64,000 bases of DNA from Bdellovibrionales bacterium (GTDB lineage Bacteria > Bdellovibrionota > Bdellovibrionia > Bdellovibrionales > JAGQZY01), in the NCBI GenBank assembly GCA_019750295.1, contig JAIEOS010000008.1, forward strand, positions 178,798 to 242,797, in the 5' to 3' direction. The translations under genes and the position numbers were made by a program. Position 1 is the stretch's first letter, and each line of letters starts with the position of its first letter. Under the pieces are notes generated by a model that worked only from the letters and a program-made list of their open reading frames with translations, did no database searches and had not been told where the DNA came from. Positions 26,889 through 35,723 of the stretch are shown in pieces.

Positions 26889-27578
26889 GTGGGTACAACA
26901 ACAAGCGAACCAATCATCAACTTCTACGAAATTCTCGAAGTGAGCCCGAAGGCTTCACAACACGAGATTTATCAGTCTTATCAGAAGGTTAAAAAGACCT
27001 ATTCGCTCAAAAACCCGGAGATCTTCGCCAATTTTACTCTCGAGGAAGTTCAGCAACTCACCTTTATGATCGAAGAAGCTTACGCGACGATCGGCAACCA
27101 AGTGATGCGTGAAATCTACGATGCAAAATTCCAGGAGGCCTTCCCGCCACCCGAACCTATCGAAATCGAAGACCCCGCTCCGGAACTTAAAACCGAAGCC
27201 GAAAGTGCAAAAGAGGCGCTGGTGGAAGCCGTCTTAGAAAAAACTGAAGAGATCGATCGCGAGGGGAAAGGATCTACTCCCCTCAGCACTTATGACATCG
27301 ACGAAAACTTTGAAATCGTCATTTCGTCGCAAGATTTCTTCGATGGAATTTTCCTAGGAAAGATTCGAAAATATAAAAAAATCTCTATCGAAGATTTCAG
27401 TAAAAAAACATGCATTAATCAAAAGTATTTGTACGCGATTGAATCAAATAACTATGCCGCACTTCCTGTGCCGGTTTTCACTCGAGGATATATTTGCCAA
27501 TATTGCAAACTTCTCGATCTCGATGTTGACAAAGTTGTATCATCGTTTATGAAACTCTTTGCCAATGGCCGAGAGTAA
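26889..27578 (+). CDS. J-like domain fused to a RodZ-type HTH domain
   Basis: Residues 11-75 (NFYEILEVSPKASQHEIYQS, then EEAYATIGNQVMREIYDAKF) have the helix pattern of a DnaJ N-terminal domain, but the essential HPD tripeptide is absent (YSLKNPE instead). An acidic linker follows, rich in Glu and Pro (85-130). Residues 145-220 (FDGIFLGKIRKYKKISIEDF, YLYAIESNNYAALPVPVFTR, GYICQYCKLLDLDVDKVV) match the HTH_25 domain of RodZ, which binds MreB in other bacteria. No membrane helix is present. Start GTG 26889. A cytoskeletal or chaperone-like adaptor is possible. Confidence 0.7.
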   Translation: MGTTTSEPIINFYEILEVSPKASQHEIYQSYQKVKKTYSLKNPEIFANFTLEEVQQLTFMIEEAYATIGNQVMREIYDAKFQEAFPPPEPIEIEDPAPELKTEAESAKEALVEAVLEKTEEIDREGKGSTPLSTYDIDENFEIVISSQDFFDGIFLGKIRKYKKISIEDFSKKTCINQKYLYAIESNNYAALPVPVFTRGYICQYCKLLDLDVDKVVSSFMKLFANGRE

Positions 27579-28542
27579 AAAATTTCTAATTAAGATTGAT
27601 GAAAACCTAGCTGGTCAACGTGCGGATATCGCGCTGGCAAGTACTCAATTGGCGACGAGGTCCCAACTTCGTAAAATCTTTGTCGACAATAAAGTGACTC
27701 TCAATGCACAAAAGATAAAACCCTCCCATCTTCTGAAGGTGGGAGATCAAATCGAAGTCGAACTTCCAGAGATTCAGGAGCTTTCGCTTGAGCCTTATGA
27801 TTTTCCTCTCGATATTGTTTACGAAGATGACGAAGTGATTGTGGTCAACAAACCTGCAGGTCTTGTCGTTCACCCTTCACATGGGCACTACAACGACACC
27901 TTGATCAACGCACTCATGGCTTACCAAAAGAAACTCTCAACGGGGTCAGAAGCTTTTCGCCCGGGACTTGTCCATCGCATCGATAAGGACACCAGCGGAC
28001 TTTTAGTCTTGGCCAAAACCGAGAAGACACACAACAGCCTCGCTCGGCAATTTATCAAAAAAACGGTACACCGGGTTTATCTTGCCATTGTCTTTGGAAA
28101 TCTTAAAGAGGCGGAAGGAACTATTCGCACAAATATCGTTCGGAGTGATAGCGATCGCAAAAAATTTATGGCCACCGAGGAATCCTTGGGGAAACATGCC
28201 ATCACTCACTACAGAGTTTTACAACAGGCACCTCACTTTGCTTTTGTACAACTGAAGTTAGAGACGGGTCGCACTCATCAAATTCGCGTACATATGTCTC
28301 ACATTGGTCATCCGATCGTTGGAGACGACACCTACAACGGAAAAAAGCGGGCCAATAATCTCGCCTCGCAAGAGCTCAAGAAACTAATTCTTTCAATGCC
28401 GCGATTCGCTCTTCACGCCAAAGAATTAGGCTTCACTCAACCCGTTAAGAATCAGCGCTTAGAGTTTAAATGCCCTTGGCCCAAAGATCTCACCGCTCTC
28501 TTTGATCTCTGTCATTTCCAACGGGATGAGACAATCCTATGA
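27565..28542 (+). CDS. rluD: RluA-family 23S rRNA pseudouridine synthase (RluD-like)
   Basis: This is a pseudouridine synthase with an N-terminal S4 RNA-binding domain (residues 15-75, ATRSQLRKIFVDNKVTLNAQ). The catalytic domain contains the motif RPGLVHRIDKDTSGLLVLAK with the catalytic Asp, then the ETGRTHQIRVHMSHIGHPIVGD segment. The 325-residue length fits RluD, which modifies helix 69 of 23S rRNA; RluC or another RluA paralogue cannot be ruled out. ATG 27565 overlaps the end of the previous gene by 14 bases. Its stop overlaps pgeF (ATGA). Confidence 0.9.
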   Translation: MAESKKFLIKIDENLAGQRADIALASTQLATRSQLRKIFVDNKVTLNAQKIKPSHLLKVGDQIEVELPEIQELSLEPYDFPLDIVYEDDEVIVVNKPAGLVVHPSHGHYNDTLINALMAYQKKLSTGSEAFRPGLVHRIDKDTSGLLVLAKTEKTHNSLARQFIKKTVHRVYLAIVFGNLKEAEGTIRTNIVRSDSDRKKFMATEESLGKHAITHYRVLQQAPHFAFVQLKLETGRTHQIRVHMSHIGHPIVGDDTYNGKKRANNLASQELKKLILSMPRFALHAKELGFTQPVKNQRLEFKCPWPKDLTALFDLCHFQRDETIL

Positions 28543-29297
28543 TTCCTAATGAATTTTCGCATCTCGCGGAGATGTACTCCTGTGGTGACTTCCGCATTGG
28601 TTTTGGCCATCGCGATCTTGATTTGAGCCAGATTCAAAAAATCACCGGAAAACAAATTTGCTCACTCAAACAAGTTCATGGCGATCAGCTCGTGTACGCC
28701 TCACCGTCGCAGATTTCGGTCGCCGACGCTCATTGGTCGCAAGAGAAAGATCATCTGCTGATCATTAAAACGGCCGATTGCCAACCCATTCTTATGTTGG
28801 ATTCAACCACCGGCGCTTTTGCGGCCATTCACGCGGGTTGGCGAGGAGTGGAACAAGAAGTCACGCTTAAAACCCTACGTCGATTGTCGTGGAATCCCAG
28901 TGGGATCTATGTTTTTGTAGGTCCCCATATTTTAATGCAAAGTTTCGAAGTTCAAGAAGATGTCGCTCGCTCGCTTCTTTCATCGAACTCCATACCTAAT
29001 TCAATTTTCCAAATGCAAACAGACTTCTCCAATTTGTTCGAAGAGTTTCAATTGACGACCAAATATCAAGAATCTTTACTGATCCACAAGAAGAACGATA
29101 AATATCACATCAATTTGTATTTAATGACTTTGTGGCAACTTTTTCGTTTTGGAATACGCCCAGAACAGGTCAAATTATTAGAGAGAAATACGATGACCGA
29201 TGATCGGTATTGGTCCTACCGTCGCGACAAGAATAAAGAACGTCGTGACGGCGGTCTTAGAAATTACAGCTTTATTTATTACAGCTCGCAGCCATAG
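28539..29297 (+). CDS. pgeF: Peptidoglycan editing factor PgeF (YfiH, laccase-domain)
   Basis: The family was first called multicopper polyphenol oxidase. Later work assigned purine nucleoside phosphorylase or deaminase activity, and a role in keeping non-canonical residues out of peptidoglycan stems. The 252-residue protein has all three metal-site segments: LKQVHGDQL (His), IIKTADCQPILMLD (Cys) and AAIHAGWRGVEQE (His). It overlaps the pseudouridine synthase gene by four bases, a gene pair common in bacteria. Its 3' end overlaps the convergent lipoprotein gene by 26 bases. Confidence 0.92.
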   Translation: MIPNEFSHLAEMYSCGDFRIGFGHRDLDLSQIQKITGKQICSLKQVHGDQLVYASPSQISVADAHWSQEKDHLLIIKTADCQPILMLDSTTGAFAAIHAGWRGVEQEVTLKTLRRLSWNPSGIYVFVGPHILMQSFEVQEDVARSLLSSNSIPNSIFQMQTDFSNLFEEFQLTTKYQESLLIHKKNDKYHINLYLMTLWQLFRFGIRPEQVKLLERNTMTDDRYWSYRRDKNKERRDGGLRNYSFIYYSSQP

Positions 29298-29886
29298 CGT
29301 TCACAACGCCATCCGCTAAGCTTTTCAATTGATTGTAGAGGGCGTCGCCGGTCGAAGTATATTCAAATTGACAGCCCAACTCAGAACGGAGTTGGTTTTC
29401 GTCATAAAGAAGTTCTCCGGTCGCCCCATCAACGATAGTGATATAAGTCGTACGAGCTTGCGACGAACATGTGGCCGTATGATTAATCGCGACGTTCGCC
29501 GTTAATTCTTCCACAACTTTTAGTGGCTTCATCGAAGCAAGAATTGAGCTGTTGTTATAGCTTCCCGAGCATTGTGTGAGACGTTTGCCCGAAGCATCCT
29601 GTAAAAATTGAACGGTCGTTACACCTTGCGTACTTGTGTGAGTCACTTCGCCATTAAATTTAAAGACATAATTTAAAGTTGGATTCGATGAATGAACCGA
29701 TTTAAAAACCACATCAAACCGAGGACAATTGAGCGGGTCATCCGAAGGATCTCCAAGATCTACATCAAGGCCAATGTCATCGGAAGGTAGACCGCTCGCT
29801 CCGTTCGCCGAAAAGCCCTTTTCTCCGCAATTCTGAAACGCCACCATTATTGCTAGGCTGGTTAAAATATAAAAAAAGAGCTTCAT
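29272..29886 (-). CDS. Putative lipoprotein with a QNCG motif, small
   Basis: From ATG 29886 (GGGGGAATACT upstream) the 204-residue product begins KLFFYILTSLAIMVAFQNCG. That is a signal with Cys in AFQNC, a non-canonical lipobox that matches the LYQNC of the protein at 12409-13728. The mature part has beta-rich segments and five further Cys residues (CPRFD, CSGSY, CSSQ, CQFE, CNK). An in-frame start at 29946 would add 20 unlikely residues. Function unknown. Confidence 0.7.
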   Translation of the reverse strand: MKLFFYILTSLAIMVAFQNCGEKGFSANGASGLPSDDIGLDVDLGDPSDDPLNCPRFDVVFKSVHSSNPTLNYVFKFNGEVTHTSTQGVTTVQFLQDASGKRLTQCSGSYNNSSILASMKPLKVVEELTANVAINHTATCSSQARTTYITIVDGATGELLYDENQLRSELGCQFEYTSTGDALYNQLKSLADGVVNAMAASCNK

Positions 29887-29979
29887 AGTATTCCCCCAAA
29901 AAGATTCTCTATCTTCGGTATGAGCAAGCGGAGTGCCAGCGCTCATTCCCTATCTCCGTTTAATTCGAGGAAAATAGCC

Positions 29980-29994
29980 GTCTAAAGTTTAGAC
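29980..29994. promoter_or_regulatory. Perfect 15-base inverted repeat GTCTAAA-G-TTTAGAC
   Basis: Two 7-base arms around one base lie between the divergent genes starting at 29886 and 30077. The centre contains TAAAGTTT, a sigma-28 minus-35 consensus, but the GCTGATAA that follows is only five bases away instead of eleven. A regulator site is therefore more likely than a promoter box. Confidence 0.4.
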
Positions 29995-30076
29995 AGCTGA
30001 TAAACCTTGTGTGTCATCCTGAGTCTCCGCCAATGACCCAAAAGCATTGGTACCTTTTCTGCAGTATTTCCCGCGT

Positions 30077-33000
30077 ATGATGTTGAAATGCAGATCCTTC
30101 TATTTGAGCGTGCTTGTGTGCCTATTATTTTCATTGTTGGCTATTAATTTTTCGCACGCTCAAAGTAATCCCATCGGTGAACCTCAACAGCTCGAATTTG
30201 ATTTTGGACAAGGCCCCGAAAAACTGGGAACACCAGAAACACAAGGCTCTATCGACATTCCTATCACCGCGGCAGGACTAGAGTTTGTGCCCACATCCTC
30301 ACCTGGAGTGATGCGAAAGATTTCCGACGGAAAAAACTATCTAATGATTCCCGACAAAGAAACAGGCTCTCATCGGCCAGTTCTTTTAGAAACCGCAACG
30401 GCCGAAGACATCCGGGCTGTATATATCCAGAATGATAATCTCCGAACTATTTTAAAAAATGCCGTTCGAATATTTCCAGCGGATCTTATTCAGTTCTCCG
30501 GGGCTCAAGTCATTATTCAGATGACGGCTTGTTTTGGCTCGGGTTTAGCGGGGCTTGAGGCTTCCGATCCCGTTTGTGTTGATAATTTGATAAAAACACT
30601 CACCGATCCTGCCGGAATCGTCGGATTCTTTGGATTCGTCGTCGCCAATCGAATCAGTTCAAAATATTTAAATAACGCCTTAGTTTCTTTTTATACTCTC
30701 GCAGGACAACAACGCCTTACGCCTTCGCACATGCGAACTTTAAGACCTCTTGTCGGTTATATCGGAATGGCTTTTGGTTCCGCAGCGTCTCAAGTGATTT
30801 CGCACATTGCGAACCTTCCCACGGCAGGAAAGTGTTTGGGCTCTTTGTCGCGTGGGGAGTTGCCAGACTCTCAGCATTGCAAAGACATGATCGAACACTT
30901 TGCCAGCGCTGATCGTTTTTGGAATGATTTCGCTGCAGGCTTACCGGCATTGATTGGATCTGCGATCGTCGCCACAGCCACGCAAAGATCCGTAGACCGC
31001 TTCACCACATTGTTCGTGTCCCAAGGACTCGATCAAAAAATTAGAACTGAAGGACTCGGTGCAGCCTTAAGAAGCACAGATATCAAAAGTCTAAAAATAT
31101 TGCCGAATCTAGTGAGAATCGGAGCGCGCTGGGGAAGTGTGGTTGTTATCAGTCATCCCATGGGGCACATGGTGCTTTTCCTCGCTTGGGAGCATGTCTT
31201 TAGAGCTCCCTCATTTCGATGGTCTTATCACGCTTGGGATAAGGGGAATATCCGTACAGCCATAGCGAATTACATGAAGTCTGCGGCCTACATCAAAAAT
31301 AATGGGCTCACTCGTGCCCGCACTCAACAAAATTGCCAGCTGGTGCCTAAAGATATCGGCGAGGCTATTGGGTACAATGCCATGGGGGACTTTCCTTTGG
31401 AAATGGTGGAGCGCTGCGAACGCGAACAACCCCTGGCCATGGCACTCGCTCAACTTTTAAAACATGGAAATCGGTATCGTCAGAAAGTCGTCATCAGCGA
31501 TCTCGAAACTTATGCCACCAATTACCGGGCCAAATGGCAAGCCCATATTCAATCTTACATCATCGGAAAAGATATCCTTCACAAGTCGTTTGCAAGTCGA
31601 GAAAAACTGCTGAAGGACGGTAAATCTCCGCAAGTTTCCAATCCATTTTTACTTTACATTTTAAATCGCGCTTGGCAGGCGGCAATTCCAGTCATGCCCA
31701 CTGATATCAAACTCAATCAAATCTTAGCGCGTTCTGAAAAGTTTAATCTTAATAAAAAGTTTCGGGATTTAGACCAGAGCATTACTTACAATCGTGAAAA
31801 CGAAGTGGAAATGGTAGATATTCTCAAGGATCTGAGGGATCACGCCGCAAAAACCTACGGCCACATTACCCGTATACCGACTTACTCTTATCATCCTCTC
31901 ACGAAGCGCGTTCTTATGCTAACGCTACAAATGCCTCAAGATTTGACCAACCGAATCGGTCATAGCGAAGTGGCAGATCTCCTAATGAATACCGCCACAC
32001 TTGAATCGATGAATCAAAATCAAGTCGCGCGGCGAATTCTTTCGCAAATGATTTGCGGAACCGACAAAAAAGTGACCGCCACGAATACTAATATACTTTC
32101 GGGTTCGGGCAGTGAACTCCGCTTCCCTAATATATTAGCTCAAGCAGATCCTGCTCTCACACAAGCCTGTTCGACCTATGGAACTTACGCCATTCCGTTC
32201 CCGTACTATATCGACGACAAGGACAACTCACCGGTGTTCCGCATTCTTCGCTTTTTGCCGACGACCACCGGCTACTATGTGGATCCGCTCATGCTTTTAG
32301 CAGACCCTCAAATCCCATTGGCTGTTGGCTCTCATCAAGATCAGGTCAACGCCTGGTGGAAAACTCACGTTGATAAAGAAGTGATTCAATTCTACGGAAA
32401 TTTTATTAAAGCGTATCAACGAATGATCCGCGAAAATTTAATGACAAAGGTGGACACCTCTCCCGCCTCTGAACTGCTTAAAAAATCTTGGCCGTTTAAT
32501 CAACCTGCAGAGTGGTTTAGGAAGATGACCAACATCACTCACAGCTGGAATCCATTGCATTATCTGTCCAGTCGATGGACGGTCCCCCTCAATCAATCTC
32601 TGATTGGCGAAATGCAAGTTGTTCTGGAAGGTGCGAAACTGATCTTTATGAGTCAGCCCACAGCTCAACGACAGGAAAACGAGCTCGTCCTCGAGACCAT
32701 CAAAGGAATCGAACTCGAGTTTGCGCAGCACACACGTTTACTCAAGATGGATTTCGACTCTTCAAAGGTTGACACCCAAATCGAGTCGGCTCTGAACGAA
32801 CTCACGAGCAAAGGTGATATCTCGTTAAGGAATCTATCAGCCAACCTAACCACATCCGTATTTGGACAAGCCAGAACTCATATGACTGAACGATCTGTGG
32901 CTCTCCGAGAAAAAATCAATGTTCTCAGTGCAATTTGGCTTGGTAAGCGTTTCGAGCGTTTTAACAATGCCGCCGACAAAGCAAAGTACTTAGAGGCGAC

Positions 33001-33160
33001 TCCGGAGAAGGTTTCTGCCTTTACCGACGAGGAATATAAAATTTATACCGGACTACTAATAATTTCACACTTAATGAACCTTCTTGAAGAAGTGAATGGC
33101 TATTATTACAACTACATTTATTTAAATGAACTTTATAAATTCGATAAAGATAATCAATAG
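30077..33160 (+). CDS. Large secreted protein of unknown function, 1027 residues
   Basis: I recognise no family. ATG 30077 gives a signal peptide (YLSVLVCLLFSLLAINFSHA). The mature protein has a proline-rich start. A region with several moderately hydrophobic, Gly/Ala-rich helices follows (about residues 165-340: IVGFFGFVVANRISS, VGYIGMAFGSAASQVISHIA, GLPALIGSAIVATATQ, VVISHPMGHMVLFLAWE). The last 650 residues are soluble and mostly helical, with few Cys. The hydrophobic helices could be membrane-inserted or a helical bundle. It has no good ribosome binding site. It is followed by a small secreted helical protein gene, perhaps co-transcribed. Confidence 0.75.
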   Translation: MMLKCRSFYLSVLVCLLFSLLAINFSHAQSNPIGEPQQLEFDFGQGPEKLGTPETQGSIDIPITAAGLEFVPTSSPGVMRKISDGKNYLMIPDKETGSHRPVLLETATAEDIRAVYIQNDNLRTILKNAVRIFPADLIQFSGAQVIIQMTACFGSGLAGLEASDPVCVDNLIKTLTDPAGIVGFFGFVVANRISSKYLNNALVSFYTLAGQQRLTPSHMRTLRPLVGYIGMAFGSAASQVISHIANLPTAGKCLGSLSRGELPDSQHCKDMIEHFASADRFWNDFAAGLPALIGSAIVATATQRSVDRFTTLFVSQGLDQKIRTEGLGAALRSTDIKSLKILPNLVRIGARWGSVVVISHPMGHMVLFLAWEHVFRAPSFRWSYHAWDKGNIRTAIANYMKSAAYIKNNGLTRARTQQNCQLVPKDIGEAIGYNAMGDFPLEMVERCEREQPLAMALAQLLKHGNRYRQKVVISDLETYATNYRAKWQAHIQSYIIGKDILHKSFASREKLLKDGKSPQVSNPFLLYILNRAWQAAIPVMPTDIKLNQILARSEKFNLNKKFRDLDQSITYNRENEVEMVDILKDLRDHAAKTYGHITRIPTYSYHPLTKRVLMLTLQMPQDLTNRIGHSEVADLLMNTATLESMNQNQVARRILSQMICGTDKKVTATNTNILSGSGSELRFPNILAQADPALTQACSTYGTYAIPFPYYIDDKDNSPVFRILRFLPTTTGYYVDPLMLLADPQIPLAVGSHQDQVNAWWKTHVDKEVIQFYGNFIKAYQRMIRENLMTKVDTSPASELLKKSWPFNQPAEWFRKMTNITHSWNPLHYLSSRWTVPLNQSLIGEMQVVLEGAKLIFMSQPTAQRQENELVLETIKGIELEFAQHTRLLKMDFDSSKVDTQIESALNELTSKGDISLRNLSANLTTSVFGQARTHMTERSVALREKINVLSAIWLGKRFERFNNAADKAKYLEATPEKVSAFTDEEYKIYTGLLIISHLMNLLEEVNGYYYNYIYLNELYKFDKDNQ

Positions 33161-33189
33161 ATAAGGAATAGAACTTTTTAGGAGATCCT

Positions 33190-33798
33190 ATGAAAATACT
33201 AGTACTCGCATTATCCATCTTGGCAATAAACATGACTGCAAATGCAGCTCCTGGCCGTAACGATCGTCCAGAAACAAATCCTCGCGTGGTTGAAGCGGGA
33301 AGAGGCTTACGTTCCACCCTTAAAGGTTTAGGCATCAACGAGAAACTTGCCGAAAAACTAGAGAAGTCCGGCCTCATCGAGCCTATGAAGACTCTTGCGA
33401 AAGTTCTCGATGCCAATAAAAAAACAATTCAAGAAAAAGCAGAAATCCGCGATATCGTTGAGCGCTCTTTAAATCTTGCTGAATTATCTGTGATCAAAAC
33501 TTCAGTAGAAGCCGAAGGAAGCCAAATTAGTAATTCTGGAAGACAACTTGTTGAAGCGTCTCAAACAATGATGGTGAACGTTTTAAAAATGGTGGTCGAA
33601 GATGCTGCGAAAGCGACAGAGTCTAAAGTCGACCTCGATAAAGTAAAAAGCGCCATAGATATCCTCTCCCGCGTGAGCGAATTAGAGCTTAAAGACGAGA
33701 CTTTAGCGAAACTGAAAGTCGATGAACTTACAAAAGTCCTAGGAATCGACAACTTAGCTAAACTTATCGAGTGGTGTAAGCAGCAGCTTGCCATGTAA
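33190..33798 (+). CDS. Small secreted alpha-helical protein
   Basis: The 202-residue product has a signal peptide (KILVLALSILAINMTANA). The mature domain is almost entirely helical, Lys/Glu/Leu-rich, and devoid of Cys (GLGINEKLAEKLEKSG, IRDIVERSLNLAELSVIKTS and similar). No family is recognised. ATG 33190 has TAGGAGA upstream and follows the 1027-residue gene by 29 bases. Two small hairpins follow its stop. Confidence 0.7.
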   Translation: MKILVLALSILAINMTANAAPGRNDRPETNPRVVEAGRGLRSTLKGLGINEKLAEKLEKSGLIEPMKTLAKVLDANKKTIQEKAEIRDIVERSLNLAELSVIKTSVEAEGSQISNSGRQLVEASQTMMVNVLKMVVEDAAKATESKVDLDKVKSAIDILSRVSELELKDETLAKLKVDELTKVLGIDNLAKLIEWCKQQLAM

Positions 33799-33840
33799 GC
33801 TCTCGGCTTACTTTACGCCGCTTGCTATCTGGTGAGCGGC
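33796..33840 (+). terminator. Two small hairpins after the helical protein gene
   Basis: TAAGC-TCTCG-GCTTA (33796-33810, starting at the stop codon) is followed by GCCGCT (33817-33822) with AGCGGC (33835-33840) and a weak TTGTTAT tail. They could end transcription before the epimerase gene, but the T-tract is poor. Confidence 0.35.
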
Positions 33841-33856
33841 TTGTTATGTAATCTAA

Positions 33857-34837
33857 ATGCGAGTCCTTGTCACTGGAGCCACAGGTTTTATCGGTCAACA
33901 TTTAGTCAACCGTCTGCTGGCTCAAGGACATCAGGTGAGCGTCCTCACCCGTCGCCCTCTCCCCCCCAACACTTTTAACGGCCCCGTTCGCTCCTGCATG
34001 GGAGACGTGACCGACTCTTTAAGCCTTCTTAATGCCATAGAAGGGCAAGAGCGAGTTTATCATTTGGCCGGCAAAATCGCGTATAAGGCCTCCGAGCGCA
34101 GTGAGATGGAAAAGGTCAACGTGGGAGGTACCCAAAAAGTCATGGATGCCTGCGTGACCCACAAAACTCCTGAGGTGATCTACATGAGCTCCGTTGTGGC
34201 GATTGGAGCCAGCTTTGATAAGACTGTCCTAGACGAGGAATCTCCCTACAATATTGCCCAGCTCAATCTTGGTTATTTCGAGACGAAACATAAGGCCGAG
34301 CAGATCGTAAAAACCGCATTTACACATAACAAACTGAATGTTTTTATTCTCAACCCATCGACGGTTTATGGGGCCGGTGATGCCACCAAAGGAAGTCGTA
34401 GCGTTCAACGGAAAGTCGCCAAAGGGAAATTCCCCTTCTACACTCCGGGTGGGGTGAACGTGGTTCATATCGATGATGTGCTGTACTGCTTAGAGCAAGT
34501 GCCCCTGCGCGGCCGACCCGGTGAGCGATATATCGTTGCCGGCGAAAACCTTTTGCTGAAAGATGTTTTTACCATGATTGCCAACGCGGCTGGAGTAGAG
34601 CCTCCCAAATATCGACTTCCCAAGGCGGCGATTAAACTTTTAGGAGTCGTCGGGGATGTTCTCGAGAATTTTGGACTGAAAGGACCCTTGAGCAAAGAGA
34701 CCGCTTGGACCTCTACCCTGTACCATTGGTTTTCTTCCCAAAAGGCACAAAAAGAACTCGGCTTAAATGTAACGCCAGCTCAAACAGCAATTAACGAAAG
34801 CGTACAATGGATGAAGACCCATGGCTATCTCAACTGA
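33857..34837 (+). CDS. NAD-dependent epimerase/dehydratase (extended SDR)
   Basis: An extended short-chain dehydrogenase begins RVLVTGATGFIGQHLVNRLL with the NAD-binding TGATGFIG motif. The family features YMSSVVAIGAS (catalytic Ser), GYFETKHKAE (YxxxK-like, Tyr replaced in register by YFETK) and LNPSTVYGAGD follow. At 326 residues it resembles dihydroflavonol-reductase-like and sterol-dehydrogenase-like members. The substrate is unknown. It overlaps mtgA by 17 bases. Confidence 0.85.
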   Translation: MRVLVTGATGFIGQHLVNRLLAQGHQVSVLTRRPLPPNTFNGPVRSCMGDVTDSLSLLNAIEGQERVYHLAGKIAYKASERSEMEKVNVGGTQKVMDACVTHKTPEVIYMSSVVAIGASFDKTVLDEESPYNIAQLNLGYFETKHKAEQIVKTAFTHNKLNVFILNPSTVYGAGDATKGSRSVQRKVAKGKFPFYTPGGVNVVHIDDVLYCLEQVPLRGRPGERYIVAGENLLLKDVFTMIANAAGVEPPKYRLPKAAIKLLGVVGDVLENFGLKGPLSKETAWTSTLYHWFSSQKAQKELGLNVTPAQTAINESVQWMKTHGYLN

Positions 34838-35723
34838 GAATCCCTCAAAAACATCTCTGTTAAAAAAGATTTTTAGAACCCTCGGTTTCATCTTACTCTT
34901 AGGGCTGATATCACTAGGAATTACCGCGGCGGTGGCTTACGCCAATCTTCCCTCGGTCGAAAATATTAATTCCTGTTTTACGACATCCATGTACCAGGTA
35001 GAACTCTGTCCTAGTGGACCAAATTATGTGAAGTACAATCAACTTCCTAAACATCTTGTCAGCGCATTGATCGCCTCCGAAGACTCTAGCTTTTTCTTTC
35101 ATAAAGGCTTCGATTGGGATGAGATCGAAGACAGTTTACAAAAAAGCTTCGATGCTGGTCGATGGGTTCGCGGCGGATCTACTTTAACTCAACAGCTGGC
35201 AAAAAATTTGTATCTTAGTAAAGATCGAACTCTCACCCGCAAAATTAAAGAATTCTACGTGGCGGGTAAGATCGAAAAAGTTCTCACTAAACCCCAAATT
35301 ATCGAAAAGTATTTAAATGTCGTAGAATTTGGTGAAAAAATTTATGGGATTAAAAGAGCCTCGAATTATTACTTTCAAAAGGCACCGTCTCAACTGAGCG
35401 CCGCCGAGAGTGCGTACTTAGTTTCTCTCCTGCCCAGCCCGGTGAAATACTCCCGTGCCTATCGTAGCAAAAAAGAGCTCAGTTCATTTAATAAGAAGCG
35501 ATCCCAAAAAATCCTGCATCTCCTTAAACTTCAAGGGAACTTGAGTGAGCCTGAGTTTGATTACGAGTCGGCTCGGATCGAAAATGGTCTTTGGACGCCA
35601 ATGCCCGAGTTCCCCGAAGACGTAGAGACCGGAAATTTTTCAGACATTTACTTCCAGGAAAATGAATCTCAAGAGCCGCCCGCTCCGGATGAAAACGAAA
35701 TGAGCGACGATCCTATTGAGTAA
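34821..35723 (+). CDS. mtgA: Monofunctional peptidoglycan transglycosylase (GT51)
   Basis: It polymerises lipid II into glycan strands at the periplasmic face. One N-terminal membrane helix (residues 20-42) is followed by the GT51 motifs: EDSSFFFHKGFDWDEI with catalytic Glu87, GGSTLTQQLAKNLYL, RKIKEFYVAGKIEK, and the QLSAAESAYLVSLLPSP segment. No transpeptidase domain follows, hence monofunctional. It ends with about 40 acidic residues rich in Pro and Glu, which is unusual. The gene overlaps the epimerase gene. Its 3' end overlaps the convergent gene by 11 bases. Confidence 0.9.
   Translation: MAISTENPSKTSLLKKIFRTLGFILLLGLISLGITAAVAYANLPSVENINSCFTTSMYQVELCPSGPNYVKYNQLPKHLVSALIASEDSSFFFHKGFDWDEIEDSLQKSFDAGRWVRGGSTLTQQLAKNLYLSKDRTLTRKIKEFYVAGKIEKVLTKPQIIEKYLNVVEFGEKIYGIKRASNYYFQKAPSQLSAAESAYLVSLLPSPVKYSRAYRSKKELSSFNKKRSQKILHLLKLQGNLSEPEFDYESARIENGLWTPMPEFPEDVETGNFSDIYFQENESQEPPAPDENEMSDDPIE

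Noticed and set aside
29983..30006. TAAAGTTT with GCTGATAA as a sigma-28 promoter
   Set aside because: The spacer is five bases rather than eleven; the palindrome explains the first box.
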